Positions 52,630-62,205 of a stretch of DNA of 64,000 nt are shown here, piece by piece. The number at the start of each line of letters is the position of its first letter. Position 1 is the first letter of the stretch. Both the position numbers and the translations under genes were made by a program. Source of the stretch: Dyadobacter sp. CY356 (GTDB taxonomy: Bacteria > Bacteroidota > Bacteroidia > Cytophagales > Spirosomataceae); assembly GCF_021440195.1 (NCBI RefSeq), contig NZ_JAJTSZ010000006.1, forward strand, positions 186,001 through 250,000, given 5' to 3'. The notes beneath the pieces are model-generated. The model saw only the letters and a program-made list of their open reading frames with translations, made no database searches and was not told the DNA's origin.

Positions 52630-54579
52630 ATGATCGCGATTACGAACCTCAGTTATTTTCTTGGCGACCGTGCACTTTACGATGGCGCGTCGCTTCATAT
52701 TAAGCCAAAAATGAAAATTGGCCTTATCGGGTTGAACGGAACAGGGAAGTCTACCCTGCTTCGGATGATCGATGGGGAATATCAGCCGGATGAAGGGCGC
52801 ATCTCTAAATCAGGAGATTGCACGATTGGTTTCCTGAACCAGGATTTGCTTTCATACCAAAGCGATGAGTCAATTTTGGCCGTTGCCATGCAGGCATTTG
52901 AACGCCAGAATCAGCTTCAGGTGCAGATTGATAAAATCCTGCATGATATGGAGCATAACTACCGCGATGAACTCGTAGATAAACTTGCGAAAGTTCAGGA
53001 CGAGTTTGATGCGCTTGACGGTTATACCATTCAATCCAAAGCAGAGGCAATCCTGGAAGGACTTGGTTTTGTAACGGATGATCTTCACAGACCTTTAAGA
53101 TTATTTTCAGGGGGATGGAGAATGCGGGTAATGCTTGCAAAACTTCTTTTGCAAAAACCGTCTCTTTTGATGCTCGATGAACCTACCAACCACTTGGACT
53201 TACCGTCTATTCAGTGGGTTGAAAAATATGTTCAGAGTTATGAAGGTGCCGTGATCGTGGTTTCTCACGACAGGGCATTTCTTGACAATACCGTTGATAC
53301 AATTGTTGAGGTTTCAGGAGGAAAATTGAATTTATATTCCGGAAATTATTCGTACTATCTGGAAGAAAAAGCTTTACGTAATGATATTCAGCGCGGGGCT
53401 TTTGAAAATCAGCAGGCAAAAATAAAGCAGACAGAACGTTTCATTGAACGTTTTAAAGCCAAGGCAACAAAATCCAAACAAGTACAAAGCCGTGTTAAGG
53501 CACTTGACAGAATGGATGTTGTGGATGCTGTTGTTGACGAAAATGCAAAAGTTCATTTCCGTTTCCAGTTCACTACCCAACCAGGCCGTCACGTTTTCCA
53601 GCTGGAAGATGCTTCAAAAGCATATGGCGACAAAGTGATTCTGGACCATACCAGTATTACCATGGAGCGCGGTGATAAAATTGCATTAATCGGAGCGAAT
53701 GGACGTGGTAAATCTACGGCTTTGCGTGTTGTAGCGGGTACAGAGCCGATTGAAGGAAAAAGAAGATTGGGGCATAATGTGATGTTTACATTCTACGCTC
53801 AGCATCAGCTTGAATCTCTGAACGTTAATCATAATCTTTTAGAAGAACTTAAATACGCAAACTCGACCAAAACAGAAACGGAATTACGTACGGTTTTGGG
53901 CTGTTTCCTTTTTTCGGGAGATGATGTATTTAAAAAGATTAAGGTACTTTCCGGAGGTGAAAAATCCCGTGTAGCCTTAGCAAAAGTTCTGCTTTCACAA
54001 GCAAATTTCCTGTTGCTAGATGAGCCTACCAACCACCTGGACATGCAGTCGGTCAATATTTTGATCCAGGCTTTGCAGCAGTATGAAGGAAGTTACATCG
54101 TAGTTTCTCACGATAGATATTTCGTTGAATCAATTGCCAATAAAATCTGGTATATCGAAGATCACCAGATCAAGGAATATCCTGGAACATATGTAGAGTA
54201 TGAAAGATGGATTGAAGAGCGCGGGTTGCAGTCAGCTGTGAGTGAAAAAGCAACGGTTAGCAGTGCGCCGCCACAAGTAAAGAGCAATCAGGCGGTTAAT
54301 GGAAATACGCAGAAACCGAATAACAATAAATCAACTTCTCCGGAAGATGTACAAAAGCTAAAAAAGGCGAAGAAACAGGTTGAAGAGCTGGAAGCTACGA
54401 TTAGCAATCTTGAAACCAAAAAGTCTGAAACCGAAACAAAATTGGCTCAGCCTTCGATTTATAATGACTCTGCCAAGCTGGCTGAATTGAACAAGTTTTA
54501 CGCTGACGTCAAGAAAAAGCTTGATGAAGCAACCGAATCATGGGAAAATGCCATGATGAAAGTGGAAGAATTAGGATAA
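52630..54579 (+). CDS. ABC-F family ATPase (ribosome-associated)
   Basis: A 649-residue protein with two ABC domains and no membrane segments. Walker A motifs are GLNGTGKST and GANGRGKST, the signatures FSGGWRMRV and LSGGEKSRV, and each is followed by a LLMLDEPTNHLD or LLLDEPTNHLD Walker B. Between the domains is the P-site linker with ERFKAKATKSKQVQSRVKAL. A C-terminal coiled coil (KLKKAKKQVEELEATISNLE) matches Uup-type members. Such proteins act on the ribosome in translation or antibiotic tolerance; a resistance role cannot be read from sequence. The promoter suggests a leaderless message. Confidence 0.92.
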   Translation: MIAITNLSYFLGDRALYDGASLHIKPKMKIGLIGLNGTGKSTLLRMIDGEYQPDEGRISKSGDCTIGFLNQDLLSYQSDESILAVAMQAFERQNQLQVQIDKILHDMEHNYRDELVDKLAKVQDEFDALDGYTIQSKAEAILEGLGFVTDDLHRPLRLFSGGWRMRVMLAKLLLQKPSLLMLDEPTNHLDLPSIQWVEKYVQSYEGAVIVVSHDRAFLDNTVDTIVEVSGGKLNLYSGNYSYYLEEKALRNDIQRGAFENQQAKIKQTERFIERFKAKATKSKQVQSRVKALDRMDVVDAVVDENAKVHFRFQFTTQPGRHVFQLEDASKAYGDKVILDHTSITMERGDKIALIGANGRGKSTALRVVAGTEPIEGKRRLGHNVMFTFYAQHQLESLNVNHNLLEELKYANSTKTETELRTVLGCFLFSGDDVFKKIKVLSGGEKSRVALAKVLLSQANFLLLDEPTNHLDMQSVNILIQALQQYEGSYIVVSHDRYFVESIANKIWYIEDHQIKEYPGTYVEYERWIEERGLQSAVSEKATVSSAPPQVKSNQAVNGNTQKPNNNKSTSPEDVQKLKKAKKQVEELEATISNLETKKSETETKLAQPSIYNDSAKLAELNKFYADVKKKLDEATESWENAMMKVEELG

Positions 54580-54602
54580 TAATTTCGCTTTGATAAAATC
54601 TT

Positions 54603-54638
54603 AAAGGTCATTTTCAGCTTCGCGCGAAAATGACCTTT
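54603..54638. terminator. Terminator between the ABC-F and Uma2 genes
   Basis: AAAGGTCATTTTC pairs perfectly with GAAAATGACCTTT over 13 bp, with a 10-base loop. It serves the convergent genes, mostly the ABC-F gene that ends 23 bases before it. Confidence 0.8.
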
Positions 54639-54643
54639 TACTT

Positions 54644-55231
54644 TTAAGCCGACTTTAATAAATCTTCTGTCTGCGCATAAATATCTTCCATTGAAAGTGT
54701 CAGGCCAACACTGGCAAACTCCAACTGATCTTTCAATTGATACGCTTCCGATGCCAAAAACCAAAGGCCGTCTTCATTTTTGCGGAAAACCTCTGCCGCA
54801 AATGACCGGGAATTGATCAGAACATATTCCTGCAAAGAGGGTATGCTCCGATAAAAATGAAATTTCTCACCGCGATCATAAGCTTCGGTGCTTTCAGAAA
54901 GTACTTCTATAATGACCGTGGGATTTAGTATCGTGTCTTTTTTATCATCCAGGTATTGATTTTTATCACAAACGATCAGCAAATCCGGATAAGTATAAAG
55001 TCCCGTTTCCGGAATGTGAATGCGTTGGTCGCTGGAATAAGTGCGACATTCCTTTCCTTTAAAAGCAATGTAACATTCACCCATTAAATTACCTACAATC
55101 CGGTTATGATTATGACCAGCTCCGGCCATCGCGAAAATCTCACCCTTATAATATTCGCTTTTATAATCGGCGTCGCGTTCTATTTCCAGATATTCTTCTT
55201 CTGAATAATATTTTTGAGGTTGTGCTGTCAT
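54644..55231 (-). CDS. Uma2 family (DUF820) endonuclease-like protein
   Basis: A 195-residue protein of the PD-(D/E)XK-like Uma2 family. YYKGEIFAMAGAGHNHNRIV near the start, YTYPDLLIVCDKN carrying the metal-binding Asp, and TVIIEVLSEST with the Glu give the nuclease core. Uma2 proteins are abundant in cyanobacteria and Bacteroidota; their substrate is unknown. It stands alone between two plus-strand genes. Confidence 0.88.
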   Translation of the reverse strand: MTAQPQKYYSEEEYLEIERDADYKSEYYKGEIFAMAGAGHNHNRIVGNLMGECYIAFKGKECRTYSSDQRIHIPETGLYTYPDLLIVCDKNQYLDDKKDTILNPTVIIEVLSESTEAYDRGEKFHFYRSIPSLQEYVLINSRSFAAEVFRKNEDGLWFLASEAYQLKDQLEFASVGLTLSMEDIYAQTEDLLKSA

Positions 55232-55337
55232 ATTGTTTCGGTTCTACAACAAAAATAGTTAATTATGTTAAAAAACATCGTTGTCCTTAATACGTTGTCT
55301 TTGTTTAAAAGTTACATTTTTGTCTCAAACCTATTTT

Positions 55338-56618
55338 ATGCGCTATATACTTTTTACACTTCTCAGTCTGAGTTTCTTTACTTCCAACGCACAGTTTCAG
55401 GACGTGCGCCTGGAAGATTTTATTTATAACGACGATATTAAAACGGTTTTGTTATATCCCGGTATTGAGGATAAAGAAAATCCAACCAGACTAATTTCAC
55501 CGCCGATCATCCCCATTCAAAGCACCTTTCCGCTTGTGCTTGAATTTGATGATATGAGTACCAATATGACAGGATTACGTGCAAAAATTTACTCTTGTAA
55601 CGCCGATTGGACCAAATCAAATCTGAACGATATTGAATTTACTTATGAGTATAACGATTATCCGATCACATCCTACGAACAATCGTTTAGTACAAAAGTC
55701 CCGTATACACATTACAGATTTGAAGTACCAAAACTGAAATTGTCAGGAAATTATGTTTTGATGGTTTATACTGACAGAGGAAAAAAGACGCTTTTAACCA
55801 GAAGATTTATGATTTATGACACAAAGATAGGAATTACGGCTGAGGCTCGTTTTTCGCAGGGCATTCAGCAGCAATTCACTGATCAGCAAATTGATTTCAG
55901 TATCAGTTACAAAGGCTACAACCTGATTTCTCCACAGCAGGATTTGAAGGTATTTATTCGTAAAAACTTCCGTTGGGATCAGGCAAAAACCAATTTCAAG
56001 CCAACTAATGTCCAGCCGTTTGATCAGCTTTTAGAATATACATTCTTCAATCTGGAAAATACATTTCCCGGCGGAAATGAATTCAGGTATTTTGATAGCC
56101 GAACTTTATCCGGGCGAGGTTATGGCGTTTATGAAATCGAGCGTGCCGCAGACCAGACAAGCCTTGCTATATCGCCGGATAAATCACGGGCTGATAATGG
56201 CTACATACAGATAGAAGATTTGAATGGCCAGTATTTTGTGGATCAAAAAGAATCCGGCCGTGGAAGCGTGGAAGCCGATTATACTCCTGTTCTTTTCACA
56301 TTAAAAATCGCCGAAGATCCCGACGCAACCTTCTATGTGAACGGCGCGTACAATCTATGGCAACTCAATGACCGCAATAAAATGGAATACAACGCTGATG
56401 CAAAAGCATATCAGTGCCAGATGGTTATAAAACAGGGTGTCATTAATTACGACTATACAACGGTCAGAGCTGGTGAAAAACCTGACGAGGGGAATATTGA
56501 AGGAAATTATGCTGTGACAGAAAACGATTATGATATACTTGTCTATCACCGGCCTCCAGCTGGCCGTTCCGATTTGTTGGTAGGTTATAAAACAGTAGAG
56601 TGGAACCGAAGAAGATAA
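55338..56618 (+). CDS. Type IX secretion system plug protein (DUF5103)
   Basis: About 426 residues from the ATG at 55338 (MRYILFTLLSLSFFTSNAQF, a signal peptide); a longer frame starting at 55281 is less likely. The body shows IKTVLLYPG, FDDMSTNMTGLRAKIYSCNADW, and YNDYPITSYEQSFSTKVPYT-type stretches, matching DUF5103. In Flavobacterium this protein plugs the SprA translocon of the T9SS on its periplasmic side. The presence of the gene implies a T9SS in this organism. No other T9SS gene is visible in the window. Confidence 0.85.
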   Translation: MRYILFTLLSLSFFTSNAQFQDVRLEDFIYNDDIKTVLLYPGIEDKENPTRLISPPIIPIQSTFPLVLEFDDMSTNMTGLRAKIYSCNADWTKSNLNDIEFTYEYNDYPITSYEQSFSTKVPYTHYRFEVPKLKLSGNYVLMVYTDRGKKTLLTRRFMIYDTKIGITAEARFSQGIQQQFTDQQIDFSISYKGYNLISPQQDLKVFIRKNFRWDQAKTNFKPTNVQPFDQLLEYTFFNLENTFPGGNEFRYFDSRTLSGRGYGVYEIERAADQTSLAISPDKSRADNGYIQIEDLNGQYFVDQKESGRGSVEADYTPVLFTLKIAEDPDATFYVNGAYNLWQLNDRNKMEYNADAKAYQCQMVIKQGVINYDYTTVRAGEKPDEGNIEGNYAVTENDYDILVYHRPPAGRSDLLVGYKTVEWNRRR

Positions 56619-56699
56619 TTTATTTTTCTTGAAATGATCTAATTTTTTAAAAGATTAGTATATTATAGATATAAAGACACCTATTCATAAATCACCTCT

Positions 56700-57095
56700 A
56701 TGAAAGCGAACTCACCCGCTTGGGATTTAACACCTAACTTGTATCTGACAAGCGACCAGACTGAAATAATTGATTGCCTGGTTGACCATCATGAAATGCC
56801 GTCAAAATTTGACGAAGATCAGGTAATCTCCTTTTTTAACACAACAGATCTGTTTCTTGTCCTTTATTTTTCAAAGAAAGAAGATCGGGGATTTCAAATG
56901 TATATTGTAAGGGATTTCTCTGTCAATGTGAATGAACTGATTTTGCTGCACCAGCTTTTTGACAGATTGATTGTGGATGGTCTTAGCGTCAGTATTTTAC
57001 AAAAAGCACAGTTCCAGATTGATAATATCATTTATATGGCTGATACCTTTCGCGCCATGATTCATAAAGATCTGGCAAATCAGATTGAGGATTAA
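56700..57095 (+). CDS. Uncharacterised 131-residue soluble protein
   Basis: I do not recognise this protein. It has no signal peptide or membrane segment, and mixed alpha/beta character with an aromatic strand (LFLVLYFSKKEDRGFQMYIV) near the middle. It ends in an acidic helix. It is 81 bases after the T9SS plug gene on the same strand and could be co-transcribed with it. A hairpin follows. Confidence 0.6.
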   Translation: MKANSPAWDLTPNLYLTSDQTEIIDCLVDHHEMPSKFDEDQVISFFNTTDLFLVLYFSKKEDRGFQMYIVRDFSVNVNELILLHQLFDRLIVDGLSVSILQKAQFQIDNIIYMADTFRAMIHKDLANQIED

Positions 57096-57127
57096 TATAA
57101 TTTACCAGGGAGGGTATCAAAAAGAAA

Positions 57128-57155
57128 TGGTAGTCAATTTTTTAGTTGACTACCA
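57128..57155 (+). terminator. Terminator after the 131-residue gene
   Basis: TGGTAGTCAA pairs with TTGACTACCA over 10 bp with an 8-base loop, followed by a T-rich ATTCTTTT on the plus strand. It lies 33 bases after the stop codon. Confidence 0.7.
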
Positions 57156-57196
57156 ATTCTTTTAACATATTTCTAACCTACGAATATATACATCAT

Positions 57197-58300
57197 TTAC
57201 ACATTGAAACGGAAGTGCATGATATCGCCGTCTGCAACAACGTATTCTTTTCCTTCAACAGCCATTTTCCCTACTTCTTTTACACCGGCTTCTGATTTGT
57301 ATAACTCATAATCAGCCAGTTTAATAACCTCGGCACGAATAAATCCTTTTTCAAAATCGCTGTGAATGACACCGGCAGCTTGCGGCGCTTTCCAGCCCTT
57401 CACGATCGTCCATGCACGAACTTCTTTCACACCTGCCGTAAAATAAGTAATCAAATTTAAAAGCGCATAAGATGCTTTAATCAGTTTACTCAGTCCTGAC
57501 TCTTTCAAGCCATACTCTCCAAGGAACATTTCATGCTCCTCTTCATCTTCGATTTCTGAAATCTGTGATTCAATAGCGGCACAAAGAATGATCACATCGG
57601 CACCTTCATGTGCTACGGCTTCTCTCAATTTTTCAGAATATTCATTACCAGAAAGCATCGAATCTTCATCCACATTTGCTACATAAAGCACCGGCTTGTC
57701 CGTAAGCAATTTCAAATCACCAACCGCAGCTTCTTTCAAATCTGCATCAGAAACCACAAGACTACGGGCATTTTTCCCGGCTTCCAGTGTTTCTTTATAT
57801 TTTTTCAAAAGTTCAAGTTCTGCTTTTGCCTTAGCATCACCCGCTCTTGCTCCTTTTTCAGTTTTCTGAATTTTTTTTTCGATCGATTCAAGATCTTTTA
57901 ACTGCAATTCGATATCGATGATCTCTTTATCAAAAACAGGATCAACTTTTCCTTCAACGTGAACGACATTTTCGTCCTGAAAACAACGAACCACGTGAAC
58001 GATCGCATCTACTTCACGGATGTTGGCAAGAAATTTATTTCCCAAACCAGCACCCTGGCTCGCGCCTTTTACCAATCCGGCAATATCCACGAATTCCATG
58101 ATCGTAGGTATCACTTTTTGTGGTTTTACCAATCCGATTAATACGTCAATACGTTCATCAGGAACAGTTACAACCCCAACATTGGGCTCAATTGTACAAA
58201 AAGGATAATTGGCTGCTTCGGCTTTACCGGTAGAGATAGCATTAAATAAAGTGGATTTCCCAACGTTCGGTAATCCAACAATTCCACATTGAAGGCTCAT
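57197..58300 (-). CDS. ychF: Redox-regulated ATPase YchF (Obg family)
   Basis: A 367-residue YchF of standard length. The P-loop is GLPNVGKSTLFN, the switch and G3 region FVDIAGLVKGASQGAGLGNK, and the NVDE variant of NKxD explains its preference for ATP over GTP. A coiled-coil insertion and the C-terminal TGS domain, ending DGDIMHFRFNV, complete it. It binds ribosomes and takes part in stress responses. Confidence 0.96.
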   Translation of the reverse strand: MSLQCGIVGLPNVGKSTLFNAISTGKAEAANYPFCTIEPNVGVVTVPDERIDVLIGLVKPQKVIPTIMEFVDIAGLVKGASQGAGLGNKFLANIREVDAIVHVVRCFQDENVVHVEGKVDPVFDKEIIDIELQLKDLESIEKKIQKTEKGARAGDAKAKAELELLKKYKETLEAGKNARSLVVSDADLKEAAVGDLKLLTDKPVLYVANVDEDSMLSGNEYSEKLREAVAHEGADVIILCAAIESQISEIEDEEEHEMFLGEYGLKESGLSKLIKASYALLNLITYFTAGVKEVRAWTIVKGWKAPQAAGVIHSDFEKGFIRAEVIKLADYELYKSEAGVKEVGKMAVEGKEYVVADGDIMHFRFNV

Positions 58301-58438
58301 AAAAACTAAGACAAATGAGATGAGCAGACTTTGTAAGCCAATAAACTCATCATATTAAAATGGTAAATGGCCTTACCTAAATAGCAAGTCCTGATAATTT
58401 CATGCAAAATTACCAATTACCGGACAGAAAAACTAAAA

Positions 58439-58463
58439 GCCTTCGTCAATGATTTGCGAAGGC
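58439..58463 (-). terminator. Terminator of the DUF3276 gene
   Basis: On the minus strand GCCTTCG pairs with CGAAGGC around an 11-base loop, followed by TTTTAGTTTTT. It lies 24 bases after the stop codon at 58487. Confidence 0.65.
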
Positions 58464-58486
58464 CTTCTTAAAAACGTAAAGTTTTT

Positions 58487-58807
58487 TTACTCCCACTTCA
58501 AATCTGACTCACCAATGGCGTCTACTTCATCCGCTTTGGCTTCGTATTGAGAAAAATCAACTTCTGGCATTAATTCCGTTTTCACGTGATCTACTGCATC
58601 TTTCAAAGCTTCTACAAACTTATCAAAGTCCTCTTTGTACAAAAACATTTTATGCTTTTCATACGTAAAGCCCTCTCCCTGCGGATGACGCCGACTTTCG
58701 GTAATGGTTAGGTAATAATCGTTGGATCGCGTTGAGCGAACATCGAAGAAGTAAGTCCGTTTTCCCGCCCTGACCCTTTTGGAGTAGATTTGCTCTCTGT
58801 CTTCCAC
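58487..58807 (-). CDS. PUR-alpha-like nucleic-acid-binding protein (DUF3276)
   Basis: A 106-residue protein with the compact PUR repeat: REQIYSKRVRAGKRTYFFDV, then DYYLTITESRR and HKMFLYKEDFDKFVEALKDA. Bacteroidota and Borrelia carry such single-repeat PUR proteins, which dimerise and bind single-stranded DNA or RNA. An acidic C-terminus follows. The cellular target is unknown. Confidence 0.88.
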   Translation of the reverse strand: MEDREQIYSKRVRAGKRTYFFDVRSTRSNDYYLTITESRRHPQGEGFTYEKHKMFLYKEDFDKFVEALKDAVDHVKTELMPEVDFSQYEAKADEVDAIGESDLKWE

Positions 58808-58973
58808 TATGTTTAGTTTTTAATAGGTTTGCAAACGCTAAAATAGAAAGTTTATTGCTGCGAACAAAAAAACCGGCACATATTAGCAAATCCTTAACGC
58901 CTGAAAAATTAAATTTTCGACATTTCTCTTGTACTTTATCGGTACAGTGTACAATTTTTTGGGTTAAATCCGT

Positions 58974-58981
58974 TACATTTG
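58974..58981 (+). promoter_or_regulatory. Candidate promoter of the RlpA gene
   Basis: TACATTTG matches TAnnTTTG, and TTTG at 58948-58951 lies 22 bases upstream as a -33 element. The leader would be about 90 bases. This supports the ATG at 59077 over the longer frame from 58855, which contains the promoter. Confidence 0.5.
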
Positions 58982-59076
58982 AAGAATCGACATTATTGTG
59001 GCCGTCACGGTTTGTCGATTTTGGTAAAGAATTAAGGCCCGATGGGCTTAATTATGTTTCACCTAAACTCTCAGAT

Positions 59077-59526
59077 ATGACTTATCCTCGGATTCTGATT
59101 CTTTTCTTTTTGTCACTGGCAGCATTCACAGCAGACGCACAGATCAGTCTTGGCAAAACAGAAGTTGGCAGCGCTTCTTTCTATTCTTCCCGCTTTGAGG
59201 GCCGGAAAACCTCCTTTGGAGAAACACATCAAAGTTCCGAGCTTTCCGCAGCTCACCGTTCATTACCCTTAAATACTATGCTGGAAATAACAAATCTGTC
59301 TAACAACCAGAAAGTTATAGTACGCGTTAATGACAGAGGCCCATTTTCCCACAACAGAATTGTAGATATCAGTAAAGAAGCAGCACGTCTGATCGGCATC
59401 GTTTCGAGTGGAGTTGCAAAAGTTTCTATGCGTATTGTTGGTATGGAAGGAATGATTATGCTGGATTCCAATGAAGATATCGATCATAAAGTCGGAAAAA
59501 TAATTTCCATGCGGACGAAAGATTAA
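59077..59526 (+). CDS. rlpA: Septal ring lytic transglycosylase RlpA family protein
   Basis: About 149 residues from the ATG at 59077 (MTYPRILILFFLSLAAFTAD, a signal peptide ending in ADAQ). The double-psi beta-barrel is clear: VGSASFYSSRFEGRKTSFGE, then ELSAAHRSLPLNT and VRVNDRGPFSHNRIVDIS, with the catalytic-region acidic residues. No SPOR domain follows, unlike E. coli RlpA. It probably cleaves or binds denuded peptidoglycan in the periplasm. Confidence 0.9.
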   Translation: MTYPRILILFFLSLAAFTADAQISLGKTEVGSASFYSSRFEGRKTSFGETHQSSELSAAHRSLPLNTMLEITNLSNNQKVIVRVNDRGPFSHNRIVDISKEAARLIGIVSSGVAKVSMRIVGMEGMIMLDSNEDIDHKVGKIISMRTKD

Positions 59527-59542
59527 CAACGATTTCTGGTTT

Positions 59543-60457
59543 ATGAATATCAGGCAGCTGGATTTAGCAAAAGTAAGAGAATTTGGTAACCTGGAATTTC
59601 TGGCTAAGCAGCTGGTTGAAGGTTTTATTACCGGCCTGCATAAATCTCCTTTTCACGGTTTTTCTGTTGAATTCGCAGAGCACCAATTATATAATACAGG
59701 AGAATCAACGCGGAATATTGACTGGAAAGTTTTTGCAAAAACAGATCGTTTATATGTAAAACGATACGAAGAAGAAACAAATCTTCGCTGCCATATTTTG
59801 TTGGATACTTCTTCCTCTATGTACTATCCGGAAGAAAATTATGGTAAGATGACGTTTAGCCTGATGGCTGCGGCGAGCCTGACTTATTTGCTTCAAAGAC
59901 AAAAGGATGCAGTAAGTCTTTGTACATTTTCAGATGCCATAGAAATTCAGACGGCTGTAAAATCCACCCCTTCGCATGTACACAAGATCATGCAGGAACT
60001 GAACGGACTTCTACAAAAATCACGTCCTCTACAAAAAACTTCCGTTGCCAGTATTATTCATCTTTTAGCAGAAAAAATTCATAAACGTTCTTTAGTTGTT
60101 ATTTTCAGCGATATGTTTGAAAATCTTGAAGACGCTGATCTGATATTTTCTGCTTTGCAGCATTTGAGGCATAATCTGCATGAAGTACTTCTATTTCATG
60201 TAACGGATAAAAAAACGGAAGAATCATTTTCATTCGAAAACCGCCCATACGAATTTATAGATCTTGAATCGGGAGAAAAAATAAAAGTACAGCCTGATCA
60301 GGTAAGAGAATCGTATCAAAAGTTCGTAGGCGATTTTTATCAAAAATTGAAGCTAAAATGTGGTCAATATAAAATTGATTTTATTGAAGCTGATATCGCC
60401 CAGGGTTTCGATCCCGTCCTAATGGCCTATCTGACTAAGCATTCGAAGATGAGATAA
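59543..60457 (+). CDS. DUF58 domain protein with vWA-like fold
   Basis: A 304-residue protein. The DUF58 signature is the arrangement FHGFSVEFAEHQLYNTGEST, then RNIDWKVFAKTDRLYVKRYE, followed by a vWA-like strand HILLDTSSSMYY with a MIDAS-type D-x-S-x-S. Such proteins usually neighbour a MoxR AAA+ ATPase; none is next to it here. It starts 16 bases after the RlpA gene. Function is probably in envelope or protein-complex assembly. Confidence 0.88.
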   Translation: MNIRQLDLAKVREFGNLEFLAKQLVEGFITGLHKSPFHGFSVEFAEHQLYNTGESTRNIDWKVFAKTDRLYVKRYEEETNLRCHILLDTSSSMYYPEENYGKMTFSLMAAASLTYLLQRQKDAVSLCTFSDAIEIQTAVKSTPSHVHKIMQELNGLLQKSRPLQKTSVASIIHLLAEKIHKRSLVVIFSDMFENLEDADLIFSALQHLRHNLHEVLLFHVTDKKTEESFSFENRPYEFIDLESGEKIKVQPDQVRESYQKFVGDFYQKLKLKCGQYKIDFIEADIAQGFDPVLMAYLTKHSKMR

Positions 60458-60494
60458 TTCTTGTAAAATTTAAGTTACATCTCCTTTTTAAATT

Positions 60495-60613
60495 CCTGTT
60501 TATAGAAACCAGATGGTGACCAAATTCCCGGTTCCATTGTAGCCTTCTGGATAAGCAGAAACTCCGATGGAGTTGTGTGCCCCGCGGGTCACATCGGTAT
60601 TTCTATAAACAGG
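60495..60613. repeat. Inverted-repeat-bounded intergenic element (119 bp)
   Basis: Perfect 14-base ends CCTGTTTATAGAAA and TTTCTATAAACAGG enclose a core with a second inverted pair, CCGATG/CATCGG, around a GC-rich centre. It lies between the convergent DUF58 and radA genes and holds no coding frame. It looks like a small mobile or REP-type repeat. Confidence 0.7.
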
Positions 60614-60664
60614 ATGATCCGAAGAATCTGTTAAGGCTAGAATTACAATATTTAAAATTCAATT

Positions 60665-62038
60665 TTATTTATTCAAAAACAACTCCATAAAAAGCTGATC
60701 CAAGTGAGCCACTGCTACAACTTCAATTTTGGCTTCTTTAAAATCAAGCCCTTTTCCGTTATACTTTGAAATATAAATCTTCTTGAAACCCAACTTTTCA
60801 GCTTCTGATATTCTGCTTTCAATACGATTAACGGCTCTTACCTCCCCTCCTAACCCGACTTCGGCGGCAAAACAAACAGAAGGCGGAATGAATGCATCTT
60901 CATAGGATGAAACGATGGAAGCCACCACAGAAAGATCAATTGCAGGATCTTCTACACGCAAACCTCCTGCAACATTCAAAAATACATCCTGAACACCAAG
61001 TCTGAATCCTCCCCGTTTTTCCAGAACGGCCAATAACATTTGCAGTCTTTTTGCATCAAAACCAGTTCCGCTTCGCTGCGGAGTTCCATAGGTTGCGACA
61101 CTTACCAGCGATTGAATTTCTATCAAAAGTGGACGATTCCCCTCCATCATTGATCCAATAGAGATTCCGCTAATCGGTTCGTCCCTCTGCGATATTAATA
61201 TTTCCGAGGGATTGCTTACCTGACGTAACCCTGCGCTATGCATTTCATAGATTCCTAGTTCCGAAGTACTGCCAAACCGGTTTTTTTGAGTCCTCAGAAT
61301 CCTGTACGTAGTATGCCGGTCTCCTTCAAATTGCAAAACTGTATCTACCATATGCTCCAAAACTTTTGGCCCTGCCAAAGAGCCGTCTTTTGTAATATGA
61401 CCAATTAAAAACACGGGAACGCCCGTTTCTTTGGCATATTTCATAAATTCAGCGGTACATTCCCTTACCTGCGAAACACTTCCTGCACCGGATTCAATAT
61501 ATGCCGAGTGCATGGTCTGGATAGAATCTATAATTAAAATCTGAGGTTGAAATTCTTCGATCTGCCGAAAAATGTTAGCCGTCTGGGTTTCTGTAAGGAT
61601 AAAACAATTATCGCTTTTGGAGGCCATTCGCTCCGCCCGCATTTTTATCTGTTGGTCAGATTCTTCTCCCGAGACATACAGAACCTTTTTATCCGAGAGC
61701 GTCAATGCAATTTGAAGCATCAAAGTCGACTTGCCTATTCCAGGTTCTCCACCTATCAGCACCAGTGAGCCCTGCACAATGCCTCCACCCAGAACACGAT
61801 TCAGTTCACCATCGCTGGTAATGATCCTCGGCTCATTGGCATATTCAATCTCAGCAATTGCTTTGGGTTTACTGGCAAGGTTCACCGATTTCCAGGTAAC
61901 TGTGGCTTTTTTTTCTTCCTTTTCAATGACCTCCTGAACCATTGTATTCCACTCTCCGCACGAAGGACACCGACCTACCCATTTGGGTGAATTATACCCG
62001 CACTCCTGACAAAAATATGCTGTTTTGGCTTTGGCCAT
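60665..62038 (-). CDS. radA: DNA repair protein RadA
   Basis: A 457-residue protein. The N-terminal zinc finger is CQECGYNSPKWVGRCPSCGE. The RecA-like ATPase has Walker A GGEPGIGKST, Walker B ILIIDSIQTM and the RadA-specific KNRFGSTSELG motif. A Lon-like C-terminal domain follows (VFLNVAGGLRVEDPAIDLSV). It promotes branch migration during recombination. Length and domain order are normal. Confidence 0.96.
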   Translation of the reverse strand: MAKAKTAYFCQECGYNSPKWVGRCPSCGEWNTMVQEVIEKEEKKATVTWKSVNLASKPKAIAEIEYANEPRIITSDGELNRVLGGGIVQGSLVLIGGEPGIGKSTLMLQIALTLSDKKVLYVSGEESDQQIKMRAERMASKSDNCFILTETQTANIFRQIEEFQPQILIIDSIQTMHSAYIESGAGSVSQVRECTAEFMKYAKETGVPVFLIGHITKDGSLAGPKVLEHMVDTVLQFEGDRHTTYRILRTQKNRFGSTSELGIYEMHSAGLRQVSNPSEILISQRDEPISGISIGSMMEGNRPLLIEIQSLVSVATYGTPQRSGTGFDAKRLQMLLAVLEKRGGFRLGVQDVFLNVAGGLRVEDPAIDLSVVASIVSSYEDAFIPPSVCFAAEVGLGGEVRAVNRIESRISEAEKLGFKKIYISKYNGKGLDFKEAKIEVVAVAHLDQLFMELFLNK

Positions 62039-62205
62039 ATTATTTTTCCCTTAATTTGTTGTTGTAAAAATTGTTAAATTCCTGGCATGAAAATTTACCC
62101 AAATATGCGAACCTTTTTTCCGTTAAATCAAAAAACGTCCTCTCCGCGTATCGTTTTTTATTTCCTGACGTTATCAATCGGTTTTAGTCATCAACAATTT
62201 TCTTT

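Noticed and set aside
58855..59076. 74-residue N-terminal extension of the RlpA protein
   Set aside because: It would remove the signal peptide from the N-terminus and contains the candidate promoter.
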